A stretch of DNA of 64,000 nucleotides from Streptomyces fructofermentans (GCF_014651055.1 NZ_BMWD01000019.1:40087-104086); one strand, 5' to 3'; positions 15,726 through 24,544 are shown, numbered from the stretch's first letter. Notes: generated from the letters alone by a model not told the origin. A program made the numbers and translations.

Positions 15726-16670
15726 TCAGCCGACGCTGTCCGCCGGTCCGTCGAACAGGATCGTGTCGCGGCCGGTGACACGGCCGGGGTCGCCCTGCGG
15801 GGTGTGGTTGATCTCGAGGATCTTCCCGTCGGAGGGCCTCACGATCCAGTTGGGATCCTGAGGGCTGTGCTCGAAGCCGTCCGACCACTTCCAGGAGACC
15901 TTGGTGCCGGTCCGGCCCACCGCGTCCTTCACTCCTTCGGTGACCTCGGCGCCGGGGGTGTCCGCCAGCACGCGGTACAGCGCGGCTCGCAGCTGCGGCG
16001 AGGTGGGGGCGCCGGACAGCAGTCCGGCTGCCTGCCGGACGGTCCGTTCCGCGGCGGCGGACCCCTCCGCGCCCGCCGACAGGACTCGGCGCAGGGCGTC
16101 CGGCCGGGTGGGGAGCCTGTCGAGGCCGTCCCAGCCGACCTGCCGGGTGCCGACGCTCCATGTGACGCCTCCCGGCGGAGCCTGTTTGGTGACGACTCGG
16201 CCGTTCTGGGTCTTGATCACGAGCTTGGTCCGGCTCAGGAAGGAGGTGTCGGTGTGGACCTTGTCGCCCTCCACCGCGCTCCTGACGGTGGTCTTCCAGT
16301 AGGGGGCGTCGCTCCCCTGCCCGGAAGCAGCCCGGTCGGCAATGGAGTTGAACAGTTCGGCGGCCGAGGCGCCTGCGGCGGGTTCGCCGCCCATGCCGAC
16401 GACGGGGAGCACGGCCGCGCCCGCCGCGACGGCGGCCACTGCCGCGGCGCAGGCGAGGATCCGGCGCCTGCCGAAGCGGTGCGTGGCCACGGTGGTGGAC
16501 TCGGGCATGGTGGGGGCGCCCGTCGCCGTGTCCGCCGCGACGGCCCGGCGGACGAGCGCGCGGGCTGTCGCGAGCACGGCGGGGTCGGGGGCCTCCACCC
16601 GTCCCGCGGCCTTGAGCGCGGTGGCGTCCGGGAAGTCGAGTACGTCGGTGAGCCGGTCCTGGTGCGTCAT
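15726..16670 (-). CDS. CU044_5270-family membrane protein paired with ECF sigma
   Basis: A 314-aa protein with a cytoplasmic N-terminus (about 70 residues), one membrane segment (RRILACAAAVAAVAAGAAVL, about residues 69-88) and an extracellular domain containing VGTRQVGWDGLDRLPTRPDA. This matches the CU044_5270 family, which routinely follows ECF sigma genes in actinobacteria. A role as membrane-bound partner or anti-sigma factor is inferred from position, not from a recognised zinc anti-sigma motif. Its ATG overlaps the sigma-factor stop (ATGA), so the two are translationally coupled. Confidence 0.82.
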   Translation of the reverse strand: MTHQDRLTDVLDFPDATALKAAGRVEAPDPAVLATARALVRRAVAADTATGAPTMPESTTVATHRFGRRRILACAAAVAAVAAGAAVLPVVGMGGEPAAGASAAELFNSIADRAASGQGSDAPYWKTTVRSAVEGDKVHTDTSFLSRTKLVIKTQNGRVVTKQAPPGGVTWSVGTRQVGWDGLDRLPTRPDALRRVLSAGAEGSAAAERTVRQAAGLLSGAPTSPQLRAALYRVLADTPGAEVTEGVKDAVGRTGTKVSWKWSDGFEHSPQDPNWIVRPSDGKILEINHTPQGDPGRVTGRDTILFDGPADSVG

Positions 16671-17230
16671 GCGAAGTCTCCCGTCAGATGCGTGAGCGCG
16701 GTGTCGGACAGTCCGTCACGCAGGCGGGCGCGTGCCCGGTGCAGACGGGAGCGGGCGGTGCCTGCGGGAATGCCGACGACGGCCGCGGCCTCGGTCGGCG
16801 TCAGTTGCTCCCAGGCCACGAGGAGCAGCAGTTCGCGCTCCACCTCCGGAAGCCCGGCCAGTCCGTTGCGCAGTTCCGGGCCAACGGCGGCGGCGTCCAG
16901 GCGCCGGTCCACCGCCTGCCACGGGTCCCCGACCTGGGTGTCCGAGGGCGGCTGCGGACCGTCCGCCGCGCGGGCCGCGGCCTGCCAGTGGCGTGCCAGT
17001 ACGTTCCTGGCGACGCCGAACAGCCAGCCTCTGGCGGGGCCGCGCGAGCTGTCGTACGTGTGCCGGTTGGCGTAGGCCTGGAGCCACACCTCGGAGAGCA
17101 GGTCGTCGGCGGCCGTCGGAGCGCGGCGTACGAGGTATCCGTGCAGGGCGGCGGAATGTCGATCGACCAGGGGCTCGAAGGCCGCGGGCTCGCGAGCGGC
17201 GCGAGCCAGCAGATCCTCGTCCGGGTCCAT
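16667..17230 (-). CDS. ECF RNA polymerase sigma factor
   Basis: A 187-aa group 4 sigma factor with only regions 2 and 4. Region 2 contains LLSEVWLQAYANRHTYD and RGWLFGVARNVLARHWQ, which bind the -10 element and core polymerase. Region 4 contains LPEVERELLLLVAWEQLTPTE with GIPAGTARSRLHRARARLR, a helix-turn-helix for the -35 element. Start ATG 17230 with AGGAGA 6 nt upstream. It lacks the SnoaL-like extension of ECF41 proteins, so it is unlikely to read the promoter at 1255. The following gene is its probable membrane partner. Confidence 0.92.
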   Translation of the reverse strand: MDPDEDLLARAAREPAAFEPLVDRHSAALHGYLVRRAPTAADDLLSEVWLQAYANRHTYDSSRGPARGWLFGVARNVLARHWQAAARAADGPQPPSDTQVGDPWQAVDRRLDAAAVGPELRNGLAGLPEVERELLLLVAWEQLTPTEAAAVVGIPAGTARSRLHRARARLRDGLSDTALTHLTGDFA

Positions 17231-17508
17231 GGAGTCTCCTGTCCGAGCCCGCCCGGGCGGCGGTCTCATCCTGTACTTGCACGGGATCGCCGCGAGCGTT
17301 CGCACGACGGTACGTCCGGGCGTGCGGGCTGTAACAGGACACGACTGGGACCGACATGGACGGGCACGGGGCGGGGGGGGGCCGCGCCGAACTCGACTGA
17401 GGAGGAACGTACTTCGGGGGGCGTTCCCCGCGCACCGCGGTGGCACGCGCGCGGCGGCAGGACGTGCGGAGGTGTGCGCTCAGGAGGCGTAGGCGCGGGA
17501 CGGGAGGG

Positions 17509-18144
17509 TCAGGAACTGTGTGTCGCCGTCGTCTTGTCCGCGAGGAGGACGGCGAAGATGCGCTCGAACCGTGCTGTCATCTCGGCCGCGCTCTGCTCGG
17601 GATGGTGACGCCACCAGGCGACGGCACCGCTGACCGTCCCGTACCAGAGGTGCGTGACGAGGTCGGCGTCGAGGGGCCGGTCGGCCCGGGACGAGTCGAG
17701 GAACTCCGCCACGCCCACCGCGCCCATGCGGTTGAGCGCGTCACGGTGAACGGCGGCCGCCGTGTGGAGCCGGCCCTCCGTGGGCACGGTCGAGTCGTAG
17801 ACGAGTTCCCAGTCGTGGAGCCGCGACTCCAGCGCCCGGAAGAGGGCCGCGAGGGTGCGAACGGCACGTGTGATGTCGGCCGGGCCCTGCCGGGCGGACT
17901 CCACGGCCTCCACGAGCCGGGAACCCGCTCGGTCCAGGCAGGCCAGGTAGAGGCCGTCCTTGGACCCGAAGTACTCGTAGATCATCGGCTTGGTGATGCC
18001 CGCCCGCGCGGCCACGTCCGCGGTCGACCCGCGCGCATAGCCCTTGCGGCCGAACTCCTCCCCCGCCGCGTCCAGGATCAGCCGCTCCCGGTCCTTGCGG
18101 GGCATTCCCTTGGTGCCGGCGCCGACCTTCCCCTGGTTGCCCAT
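17509..18144 (-). CDS. TetR-family regulator
   Basis: A 211-aa TetR protein. The helix-turn-helix runs from RLILDAAGEEFGRKGYARGS to ARAGITKPMIYEYFGSKDGL, followed by a helical C-terminal domain with Trp-rich helices (LWYGTVSGAVAWWRHHPEQS). The signal it senses is unknown. It is divergent from the FAD-oxidase gene, the probable target. An inverted repeat GGTAA-T-TTACC lies in the shared promoter region. TAGGGT ends 6 nt before the ATG, so its transcript has almost no leader. Confidence 0.9.
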   Translation of the reverse strand: MGNQGKVGAGTKGMPRKDRERLILDAAGEEFGRKGYARGSTADVAARAGITKPMIYEYFGSKDGLYLACLDRAGSRLVEAVESARQGPADITRAVRTLAALFRALESRLHDWELVYDSTVPTEGRLHTAAAVHRDALNRMGAVGVAEFLDSSRADRPLDADLVTHLWYGTVSGAVAWWRHHPEQSAAEMTARFERIFAVLLADKTTATHSS

Positions 18145-18149
18145 GCCCC

Positions 18150-18184
18150 CACCCTATGCCATGGTGACCGGCAGGTAATTTACC
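18150..18184. promoter_or_regulatory. TetR operator candidate and near-leaderless promoter
   Basis: GGTAA (18174-18178) and TTACC (18180-18184) form an 11-bp inverted repeat with a one-base centre. On the minus strand it overlaps the -35 region of TAGGGT (-10, about 18151-18156). A repressor bound here would block both the TetR gene and the divergent oxidase gene. Confidence 0.45.
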
Positions 18185-18214
18185 CGTCGTTCAGATGAGT
18201 GGGGTGGCTGGGCA

Positions 18215-19834
18215 GTGAAGGCCGGGACGCGTTCGTGGTGGGGATGGGGAAACGACGAGGACGCCGTTGTCGGCGTCGAGCGCGAGGAACTGCGCAGACG
18301 CACCGGGCGGCTCTTCCCGGACGCCGACCTGACCGTGCACGAGGCCCCGCCCGTCGCCTCGTTCGACCTGGTCCCATGCCGGGTGGAGGTGCCGGCAGCC
18401 CTCGCTCCGCTCGCCTCGCACGACGCCCGCGACCGACTGGCGCACAGCCACGGGCAGGCGTTCCGCGACGTCGTCCGTGCCCTGCTCGGGCGACTGCCCC
18501 ACGTGCCCGACCTCGTCGTGCGCCCCACCTCGGAGGCCGAGGTGCTGCACGTGCTGGAGTGGTGCGGCGACGCCGGCATCGCCGTGGTCCCGTACGGGGG
18601 CGGCTCCTCGGTGGTCGGAGGCGTCGAGCCCCGGGTCGGCGACGAGTACACCGGAGTGGTCAGCCTGGACCTCACCTCGATGGACCGGGTCCTCGCGATC
18701 GACCGGACCAGCCGGGCCGCGCTCGTCCAGGCCGGGGCACTCGGACCCCGTCTGGAGGAGCAACTGAGGCCCCAGGGACTCACCTTGAGGTTCTTCCCGC
18801 AGTCCTTCGAGTTCTCCACCCTCGGCGGCTGGCTGGCCACCAGGGCCGGCGGCCACTTCGCGACCGCGCTCACCCACATCGACGACCTCACCGAGTCGTT
18901 GCGGGTCGTCACGCCCGCCGGAGTCGTGGAGACCCGCCGCCTCCCGGGCTCGGGCGCCGGGCCCTCCCCCGACCGGATGTTCCTCGGCTCCGAGGGCTCG
19001 CTCGGCGTCATCACGCAGGCATGGGTCAGGCTCCAGGACCGGCCCCGGTGGCGGGCGGGCGCCTCGGTGTCCTTCGCGGACCACGAAGCGGGGGTCGAGG
19101 CGGTGCGCGCACTGTCCCAGTCCGGGCTCCAGCCGGCCAACTGCCGGCTCCTGGACCCCATGGAGGCCCTCATCAACGCGGGCTCCTCGACGTCCGTGCT
19201 GGTACTCGGCTTCGAATCCGCCGACCACCCCGTCGACGCCTGGTCGGCACGCGCGCTGGAACTCTGCCGTGACCACGGGGGCACCCTGCCCGAGCCACCG
19301 CGACTCACCGACAGCGCCGAAGCGGCCGCGCGCACCGGTGCGGCCGACACCTGGCGCTCCTCCTTCCTGCGGATGCCGTACCAGCGGGACGCGCTGGCCG
19401 CGCAGGGCATGATCGTGGAGACCTTCGAGACGGCGTGCACCTGGGACCGGTTCGCGAGCGTGCGCGCGGCCGTCGACGACGCGGTCCAGGACGCGATGCG
19501 CCAGGTCGGCGCGACAGGTGTCGTGACCTGCCGGCTCACCCACGTCTACCCCGACGGTCCAGCCCCCTACTTCGGGGTCTACGCGGCAGGCGAGTGGGGC
19601 AGGACCGTCGAGCAGTGGGACGAGATCAAGCAGGCGGCCTCGGAGGCCCTGATCGCGTCGGGCGCCACCATCACCCACCACCACGCGGTGGGCCGGGACC
19701 ACCGACCCTGGTACGACCGCCAGCGCCCCGACCTCTTCGCCGCCGCCCTGCGGGCGGGCAAGGCGGTCCTGGACCCGGCGGGAATCCTCAACCCCGGCGT
19801 CGTCGTCGACCCCCTCCGCCGCCCCGGCACCTGA
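18215..19834 (+). CDS. FAD-binding oxidase, alkylglycerone-phosphate-synthase-like
   Basis: A 539-aa flavoprotein of the vanillyl-alcohol-oxidase fold. The FAD pyrophosphate loop is PYGGGSSVVGGV (about residues 128-139), and SEGSLGVITQAW lies further on. The substrate domain ends with the tri-histidine ITHHHAVGRDHRPWY and LDPAGILNPGV. The HHH-x2-GxDHRPW motif is the one used by alkyldihydroxyacetone-phosphate synthases, enzymes of ether-lipid synthesis, and by several D-lactate-type dehydrogenases. The bacterial substrate is open. Start GTG 18215 follows the divergent TetR promoter. A 13-bp perfect hairpin ends the gene 86 nt downstream. Confidence 0.87.
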   Translation: MKAGTRSWWGWGNDEDAVVGVEREELRRRTGRLFPDADLTVHEAPPVASFDLVPCRVEVPAALAPLASHDARDRLAHSHGQAFRDVVRALLGRLPHVPDLVVRPTSEAEVLHVLEWCGDAGIAVVPYGGGSSVVGGVEPRVGDEYTGVVSLDLTSMDRVLAIDRTSRAALVQAGALGPRLEEQLRPQGLTLRFFPQSFEFSTLGGWLATRAGGHFATALTHIDDLTESLRVVTPAGVVETRRLPGSGAGPSPDRMFLGSEGSLGVITQAWVRLQDRPRWRAGASVSFADHEAGVEAVRALSQSGLQPANCRLLDPMEALINAGSSTSVLVLGFESADHPVDAWSARALELCRDHGGTLPEPPRLTDSAEAAARTGAADTWRSSFLRMPYQRDALAAQGMIVETFETACTWDRFASVRAAVDDAVQDAMRQVGATGVVTCRLTHVYPDGPAPYFGVYAAGEWGRTVEQWDEIKQAASEALIASGATITHHHAVGRDHRPWYDRQRPDLFAAALRAGKAVLDPAGILNPGVVVDPLRRPGT

Positions 19835-19920
19835 GACCCGCCCACCCGAAGACCCTCCGGGCCCGAAGCCGTGGCGGACCCGTCCCGCGCCACCGGGCTC
19901 CCACACCGCGCCGACTGCCC

Positions 19921-19954
19921 CTCGCCGGACGGGCGCCACAACCCGTCCGGCGAG
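19921..19954. terminator. Perfect 13-bp hairpin after the FAD oxidase gene
   Basis: CTCGCCGGACGGG at 19921-19933 pairs exactly with 19942-19954 over an 8-nt loop, giving a clear terminator. Confidence 0.75.
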
Positions 19955-19991
19955 TGTACGAACGTACGCTCCTGCGGGTAATCTGACGCGC
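19953..19991 (+). promoter_or_regulatory. Operator over the acetyltransferase promoter
   Basis: AGTGTACG-AA-CGTACGCT (19953-19970) is an inverted repeat with 7 of 8 matching positions. TAATCT at 19979-19984 is a -10 box, and the ATG follows after 7 nt with no ribosome site, so the message looks leaderless. The repeat covers the -35 position. The TetR gene at the end of this operon is the natural binder. Confidence 0.52.
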
Positions 19992-20573
19992 ATGCCGACG
20001 GACTACTTCGCACAGGACCCCCGTACCCACCTGGAGCGCATGCTGGCGGGCGACCTCTACATCGCCGACGACCCGGAGATCGCCCGCCGCCAGCAGCGGG
20101 CCGTGCGCCTCGCCGCCCGCTACCAGGCGGCCTACATCGAGGACACGGAGACGGCCGGGCCCGTGCTCGCCGAGCTCCTCGGCTCGGTCGGCGAGGAGGT
20201 CCACGTACGACCGCCTCTGAACGTCGACTACGGCAGCAACATCACCATCGGGGCGCGCACGTTCGTCAACAGCAATCTCACGGCGCTGGACGTCGCGGCC
20301 ATCACCATCGGCGAGGACTGCCAGATCGGCCCCAACGTGCAACTCCTGACCCCCACACACCCCTTGGAGCCGCAACCCCGCCGCGACAAGCTGGAGGCCG
20401 CCAAGCCCATCACCATCGGCGACAACGTGTGGATCGGCGGAGGCGCGATCGTCCTGCCCGGGATCACCATCGGGGACGACTCGGTCATCGGCGCCGGAGC
20501 GGTCGTCACCAAGGACGTCCCCGCAGGTGTCGTCACCGTCGGCAACCCCGCTCGCACAGTCCGCACTCTCTGA
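19992..20573 (+). CDS. Maltose/sugar O-acetyltransferase (LbH family)
   Basis: A 193-aa left-handed beta-helix acetyltransferase like Maa and NodL. The N-terminal cap is RTHLERMLAGDLYIADDPE. The hexapeptide repeats run from about residue 75 (VDYGSNITIGARTFVNSN) to 190 (GAVVTKDVPAGVVTVGNPAR). The catalytic histidine is in TPTHPL. It acetylates a sugar or sugar-like hydroxyl using acetyl-CoA; the exact acceptor is not visible. First gene of a two-gene operon: the TetR gene starts 10 nt after its stop. Confidence 0.9.
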   Translation: MPTDYFAQDPRTHLERMLAGDLYIADDPEIARRQQRAVRLAARYQAAYIEDTETAGPVLAELLGSVGEEVHVRPPLNVDYGSNITIGARTFVNSNLTALDVAAITIGEDCQIGPNVQLLTPTHPLEPQPRRDKLEAAKPITIGDNVWIGGGAIVLPGITIGDDSVIGAGAVVTKDVPAGVVTVGNPARTVRTL

Positions 20574-20583
20574 AGGACCCGCC

Positions 20584-21141
20584 ATGGCCACCGGGCACAC
20601 CGACCCGCAGCGCCGCGACCGCATCCTCGCCGCCGCACTCGACCTCGTCGCCGAGGAGGGCGTCTCCGGCGTGTCGCACCGCAAGATCGCCGCGCGCGCC
20701 GGTGTGCCCCTCGGCTCGATGACGTACCACTTCAACGGCATGGACGAGGTGCTCCGGGAGGCGTTCCGCCTGTTCAGCGACCACGTGGTCGCCGTCTTCG
20801 ACACGCACCTCGCCCCCGCCACCGACGCCGACCGGGCGAGAGAGGCAGTGGCGGACCTCGTCCACGCCCTGTCCGACGGAAGCAGGCGCGACCTCGTGCT
20901 CGCCCAGGAGCTGTACACGCTCGCAGCCCGGCAGCCCGCCTACCGGGACCTCACCCAGCAGTGGATGGCCCGCAGCCGCCTCCACCTGGAGAAGCACTTC
21001 GACCCGGACACCGCCCGCCAACTCGACGCCCTCATCGAGGGACTGACGCTGCACCGCGCCCTGTCCACACATCCCCACGACCGCGCCCTCACCCTGGACG
21101 CTGTCACGCGCGTCACCACACCGTCCGGACACGTCGGGTGA
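20584..21141 (+). CDS. TetR-family regulator
   Basis: A 185-aa TetR protein: helix-turn-helix from RILAAALDLVAEEGVSGVSH to ARAGVPLGSMTYHFNGMDEV, then a helical effector domain. GAAGGA overlaps the stop of the acetyltransferase gene and serves as ribosome site. Its place as second gene in the operon, with an inverted repeat over the operon promoter, suggests autoregulation. The frame extends back into the upstream gene and is ignored. Confidence 0.9.
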   Translation: MATGHTDPQRRDRILAAALDLVAEEGVSGVSHRKIAARAGVPLGSMTYHFNGMDEVLREAFRLFSDHVVAVFDTHLAPATDADRAREAVADLVHALSDGSRRDLVLAQELYTLAARQPAYRDLTQQWMARSRLHLEKHFDPDTARQLDALIEGLTLHRALSTHPHDRALTLDAVTRVTTPSGHVG

Positions 21142-21313
21142 GAAGGCGGTACGAGGCGGGTCGGGCAACGTCGGCACCGCCGCGCCCGGCATCGGGACGA
21201 GGGCGCCACGGCTCCGGGCCTTCGATGGGCGCTCACGGCCAAGCCGCTCGGCAGCGGGCTGCGACTCGAGCGGCAGGTGGACTCAGGGACAGCGGACCGG
21301 GGACCATGCCCGG

Positions 21314-21748
21314 GTGAGCAGCATCATCGAGTTCTTCGTGGCGCCCCATCATGAAGCCGCGGCCGCCGCCGTCGAGTTCGGCCCGTCACGGGACCCTGAG
21401 TCGCCGAAGTACGGCAACTTCGACGTCGAGGAGGCACTCATCGAGTGGGAGGCCCTCCTCACCGGCCGGAGCTTCGACGAACTCGTCTCCGCCGGCGAGC
21501 CCGAGCCCGTCGCGGACTCCGACGGGGAGGGCCCCTTCGTCCTCGCCCTGTCCGAAGCCCTCCAGGACGCGCTGGCCGGCGCCGACCGGGCCCGGCTCGA
21601 CGAGGTCGGCGGACTGTGGATCGAGGAACGGGCCGCGGACGGGGAGGAGTTCGACGTGGAGATCACGGCGGAGATCCTTGACGGGCTCGCCACGCTGGCC
21701 CGCGACGCCATCGGGCGGGGCCGCCGGGTCTATTGCTGGACGGCGTAG
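21314..21748 (+). CDS. Hypothetical acidic protein (144 aa)
   Basis: A 144-aa soluble, strongly acidic protein from GTG 21314 (SSIIEFFVAPHHEAAAAAVE). The middle is helical (DVEEALIEWEALLTGRSFDE, FVLALSEALQDALAG), and it ends with a short aromatic motif (GRRVYCWTA). No signal peptide or membrane segment. I do not recognise a family. No convincing ribosome site precedes it. Neighbours give no clue; it is followed by 728 bp without a credible gene. Confidence 0.6.
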   Translation: MSSIIEFFVAPHHEAAAAAVEFGPSRDPESPKYGNFDVEEALIEWEALLTGRSFDELVSAGEPEPVADSDGEGPFVLALSEALQDALAGADRARLDEVGGLWIEERAADGEEFDVEITAEILDGLATLARDAIGRGRRVYCWTA

Positions 21749-22476
21749 GGACGGCGGCCCCGCTGTCGACGGAAGCACACCTGGCTCCGGACGCGCCGTC
21801 GAGCCCCGGCAACCCCGGGTGCCGCACGTCCGGCCATGTCCGCCGGTCCGCGCCTCCGCGCCTCCGCGCCTCCGCGCCTCCGCGAGCACATCGCCTCTGT
21901 CCTGGCGGCTGGCGGCTGGCGACCGGGCGCGCGGCAAGCCTCCGACCCGGCAGCGCGACGGTCGGGCGGCGCGACGCCCCGGCGGACACTCCACCGTGGG
22001 CGTCCGGTGGCCGTCACCCCGGTCGGGACGAGCCCCGAACCGAAGCGGTGCCATCGACTTCGGCGCAGGCAGGGTGTGCGAGCTGCCCCCTCGCCACCGC
22101 AACCCCTGTGGCCGTCGCCACCACCGCCGTCGCCACCACCGCCGTCGCCGCGACCCGGAGTCGTGCGACCGCCACCCGGCCGACCGCCACCGGCCCGAAT
22201 GTCGGCCACGCCCTGCCTCCGCGCCCCCACCCGGGTGGAGGGCTCTGTACGCCTCGGAGCGGTGCGCGCACGGCCCGCGCCGTCGGCCAGAGCGGCGCGT
22301 CCGTACCCGGCCGCGTACGGTGGGACAGGAGCGCGGGTCGCCCGCGCCGGCACTCGAACGTCCTCGGGGCGCCGGTGAGGCCGTCCTGGCCCACCGGCCG
22401 CAGTGACCGAGTCTGCGGGCGCCGTCGAACCGGCCACGCCGGTCCGGCCGCCCCGGCGCGAAGAGGAGCGTGCGTC
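21749..22476. repeat. 728-bp gap with two short tandem repeats
   Basis: No credible gene on either strand. At 21851-21882 the 8-mer CGCCTCCG is repeated four times exactly. At 22111-22155 a 15-mer (GCCGTCGCCACCACC) occurs twice exactly and once with changes. A long frame spans the region on the plus strand but reads Arg/Pro/Ser shadow with no recognisable domain. The right end must contain the promoter of the small DUF6480-like gene. Confidence 0.55.
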
Positions 22477-22704
22477 ATGAGCACTCAGGAATCCATGCCG
22501 AGGCTCGCTCCGGGCCTCGCGGCAGAACGTGTTGTATCGCCCGGCGAGACACCCCCTGTGGAGACCGGCATCTCAGGCATCTCCTATCCGGAGCCGCCCA
22601 CGCCGCGCAAGGCGTGGGGCCCTGTGTCGCTCACGCTGATCATTGCCGTGGTGATCCTTGTGGCGGTCGGCCTGATCGGCATGGTGACGACGCTCAACCT
22701 CTGA
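22477..22704 (+). CDS. Small DUF6480-like membrane protein
   Basis: A 75-aa protein with a Pro/Gly-rich cytoplasmic start (RVVSPGETPPVETGISG) and one C-terminal membrane segment (VSLTLIIAVVILVAVGLIGM). The PGETPP phrase and layout match the streptomycete DUF6480 family, function unknown. ATG 22477 has AGAGGAG upstream. A 12-bp perfect hairpin with a 14-nt loop (22714-22751) follows. Confidence 0.75.
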   Translation: MSTQESMPRLAPGLAAERVVSPGETPPVETGISGISYPEPPTPRKAWGPVSLTLIIAVVILVAVGLIGMVTTLNL

Positions 22705-22713
22705 CTGCGGGCG

Positions 22714-22751
22714 GACCCGCGCGGCACGCTCGGCGAGGCGCCGCGCGGGTC
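22714..22751. terminator. 12-bp hairpin after the DUF6480-like gene
   Basis: GACCCGCGCGGC (22714-22725) pairs exactly with 22740-22751 across a 14-nt loop, 10 nt past the stop codon. Confidence 0.65.
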
Positions 22752-22860
22752 TCGGCCGAGTCGTCTCCCGCACGCGCGCCGACCCGCGCGCCCCAGGCAC
22801 CGGCTCAGCCGGACCTCGGAGCCTCGTGCCGGTCGTGCGCGGTTCGGAGCCCGACACGGG

Positions 22861-23475
22861 TCACTGGCCCACGCGGCCGTCGACGCGCTCGCGCAGCAGG
22901 TCTGCGTGCCCGCAGTGTCGCGCGTACTCCGCGATCTGCGCCACCAGGACGTCACGGAGCTGCTCGTCGCCACCGGGTTGGGGACCCAGGTCGGAGAAGC
23001 CGGTGTTCCGGGTGCCGAGGTCCGTCACGCCGGCCAGGTACCGGTCGGTCAGCGCCACCTCCGCCCGCCACTGCCGCCAGGCGTCCTCGACCACCGCGGG
23101 GTCGGCGACCGCACCGTTCCAGTCGCCGTCGCGGTCGTCCTCGGTGCGGTACAGCTTCGGCGCGTCCTCACCCGTCATGACACGGCGGAGGTGCCGCTCC
23201 TCCTCGGCCATGTGCCGGATCAGCCCGAGCAGGGACATGGTCGACGGCGGCACGGACCGCCGGGCCAACTGCTCGGCGTCCAGGCCCGCGCACTTCAGTT
23301 CCAGGGTGAGGCGGTAGTGGCGCAGCGAGTCGAGCAGGATGCCGCGTTCGTCGACGGCACGGTCACCGGCCTCGCGAGGATCGTCGTCCGGGTCGACCCA
23401 CATGTCCGGGTAGATGGTTGACTCCGTCCATCGATCCGCCGTCGGATCGTCTATCTGGTGCTCACCCGAGTTCAT
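22861..23475 (-). CDS. DinB-family (DUF664-type) protein
   Basis: A 204-aa four-helix protein of the DinB/YfiT-like fold. The metal ligands are plausibly the histidines in LIRHMAEEERHLRRVM and the late EYARHCGHADLLRER, which are the family's H-x3-E and H-x3-H positions. Members include mycothiol-dependent transferases and uncharacterised proteins. Start taken at ATG 23475; no ribosome site is obvious, and a GTG at 23511 is an alternative. Single gene. Confidence 0.85.
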   Translation of the reverse strand: MNSGEHQIDDPTADRWTESTIYPDMWVDPDDDPREAGDRAVDERGILLDSLRHYRLTLELKCAGLDAEQLARRSVPPSTMSLLGLIRHMAEEERHLRRVMTGEDAPKLYRTEDDRDGDWNGAVADPAVVEDAWRQWRAEVALTDRYLAGVTDLGTRNTGFSDLGPQPGGDEQLRDVLVAQIAEYARHCGHADLLRERVDGRVGQ

Positions 23476-23737
23476 GGGGGCATGCTCGCGCTCACCGCCA
23501 CGGCACGCCACCGAATATCGCGATCGCCCCCTCGGGACCGCCCGGGCGGCGAACCGTCGAGACCCTCCGCGACCACGGACGGCTGCGGCGCCATCGGGCC
23601 ACGGACCACCTCTCCGCTTGTGCCGTCCGACGGCGGGACAGGCGAGAACGCACCGTCACGGTTAAAACATCAAGTGCCCACGTTTACAAGGCTAGTTGAG
23701 ACATTCGGGTCGCACTGGACGAGCATGATCAGCACCC

Positions 23738-23765
23738 TTGACAGCCGTTACGGACATGACAGAAT
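23738..23765 (+). promoter_or_regulatory. Consensus-like promoter of the secreted protein gene
   Basis: TTGACA at 23738-23743, a perfect -35 box, is followed after 16 nt by CAGAAT at 23760-23765 as -10. Transcription would begin near 23772, leaving a leader of about 118 nt before ATG 23890. The surrounding 23640-23890 stretch is visibly richer in A and T than the rest of the window. The other 260 bp of this gap show nothing else. Confidence 0.55.
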
Positions 23766-23889
23766 TCCGCTGCCGCACAAGATCACCGGTCAACGACACC
23801 ACCCCGTCGCGGCACCGTCAGGACCCTCGCACCACCCGCACGTGCATGCCTTCTTGCAATGTCATGCATCTGACAATCTTGGAGTCGAC

Positions 23890-24348
23890 ATGTTCAAGCA
23901 CGTCCTCGGCAGGACCGCTGCAGTACTTGCCACGGCCGCCGCCGCCACTGTCCTCAGCCCGGCCACCGCCGCCCACGCGGGCGCGTCGTGCTCCCTCGCC
24001 GGCTGCTCGGAAACGGTCAACCAGAGCGACCTCAGCGTCTACGCCGCCCGGAACTGGTGTATCGCGGGCAGTGACACCGGTGCCACGACGACCACGACGC
24101 CCACCTGCAGCTCGGACGGGGTGGCCCAGGCGACCAGATGGGTCACCGCCGGCACGCAGACCCCCTCGGGCCAGGACTGGGACACGTTCCGCGTCGACGC
24201 GGGCTTCTGCTACAAGGTGTCGTTCAAGAGCCCCATCGACACGGACTTCACCAAGACGTACGACCGCCGCGGAACCTCCGCCGTCTGGGTCAAGGTCGAG
24301 GACGACTACACCGCGTACGTCACCTCGCAGAAGACCGCCACGTGCTGA
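23890..24348 (+). CDS. Small secreted cysteine-rich protein
   Basis: A 152-aa protein with a Sec signal peptide: FKHVLGRTA, hydrophobic AVLATAAAATVL, and a cleavage site near AHA-GA (residue 30). The mature 122 residues contain six cysteines (34, 39, 57, 73, one in GFCYK, and the last residue 152), so three disulfides are possible, together with a Thr-rich loop. I do not recognise a family. ATG 23890 is preceded by GGAG and by a good promoter. Likely an extracellular binding protein, inhibitor or enzyme accessory; function unknown. Confidence 0.78.
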   Translation: MFKHVLGRTAAVLATAAAATVLSPATAAHAGASCSLAGCSETVNQSDLSVYAARNWCIAGSDTGATTTTTPTCSSDGVAQATRWVTAGTQTPSGQDWDTFRVDAGFCYKVSFKSPIDTDFTKTYDRRGTSAVWVKVEDDYTAYVTSQKTATC

Positions 24349-24544
24349 CCGGCTGAGAAGTGGGCCTCACCCGCCACGGGGGCGACGTGGGGCCCACACA
24401 GCCGACCACTGTTCGATGGACCGAACCATGCGCCGAGGTGGCCTCGTTGAGGCTCTGGACAGTCCTCGGCCGACCGGTGGGCAAGGTCGGAAGGCCGTGT
24501 GGGCCAGGTCTGGAAGCCGGGTGGGACCGACTCGCCATGCCCGT

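Noticed and set aside
16667..17230. Local sigma factor as reader of the promoter at 1255
   Set aside because: The protein is 187 aa and lacks the C-terminal SnoaL-like extension of ECF41 factors.
17373..17381. Run of nine G bases as a phase-variable site
   Set aside because: It is in a non-coding stretch upstream of the sigma-factor gene and not obviously within a promoter spacer; no functional link visible.
21733..22476. Long plus-strand frame joined to the DUF6480-like gene
   Set aside because: Upstream part is low-complexity and contains simple repeats; the small gene has its own ribosome site and start.
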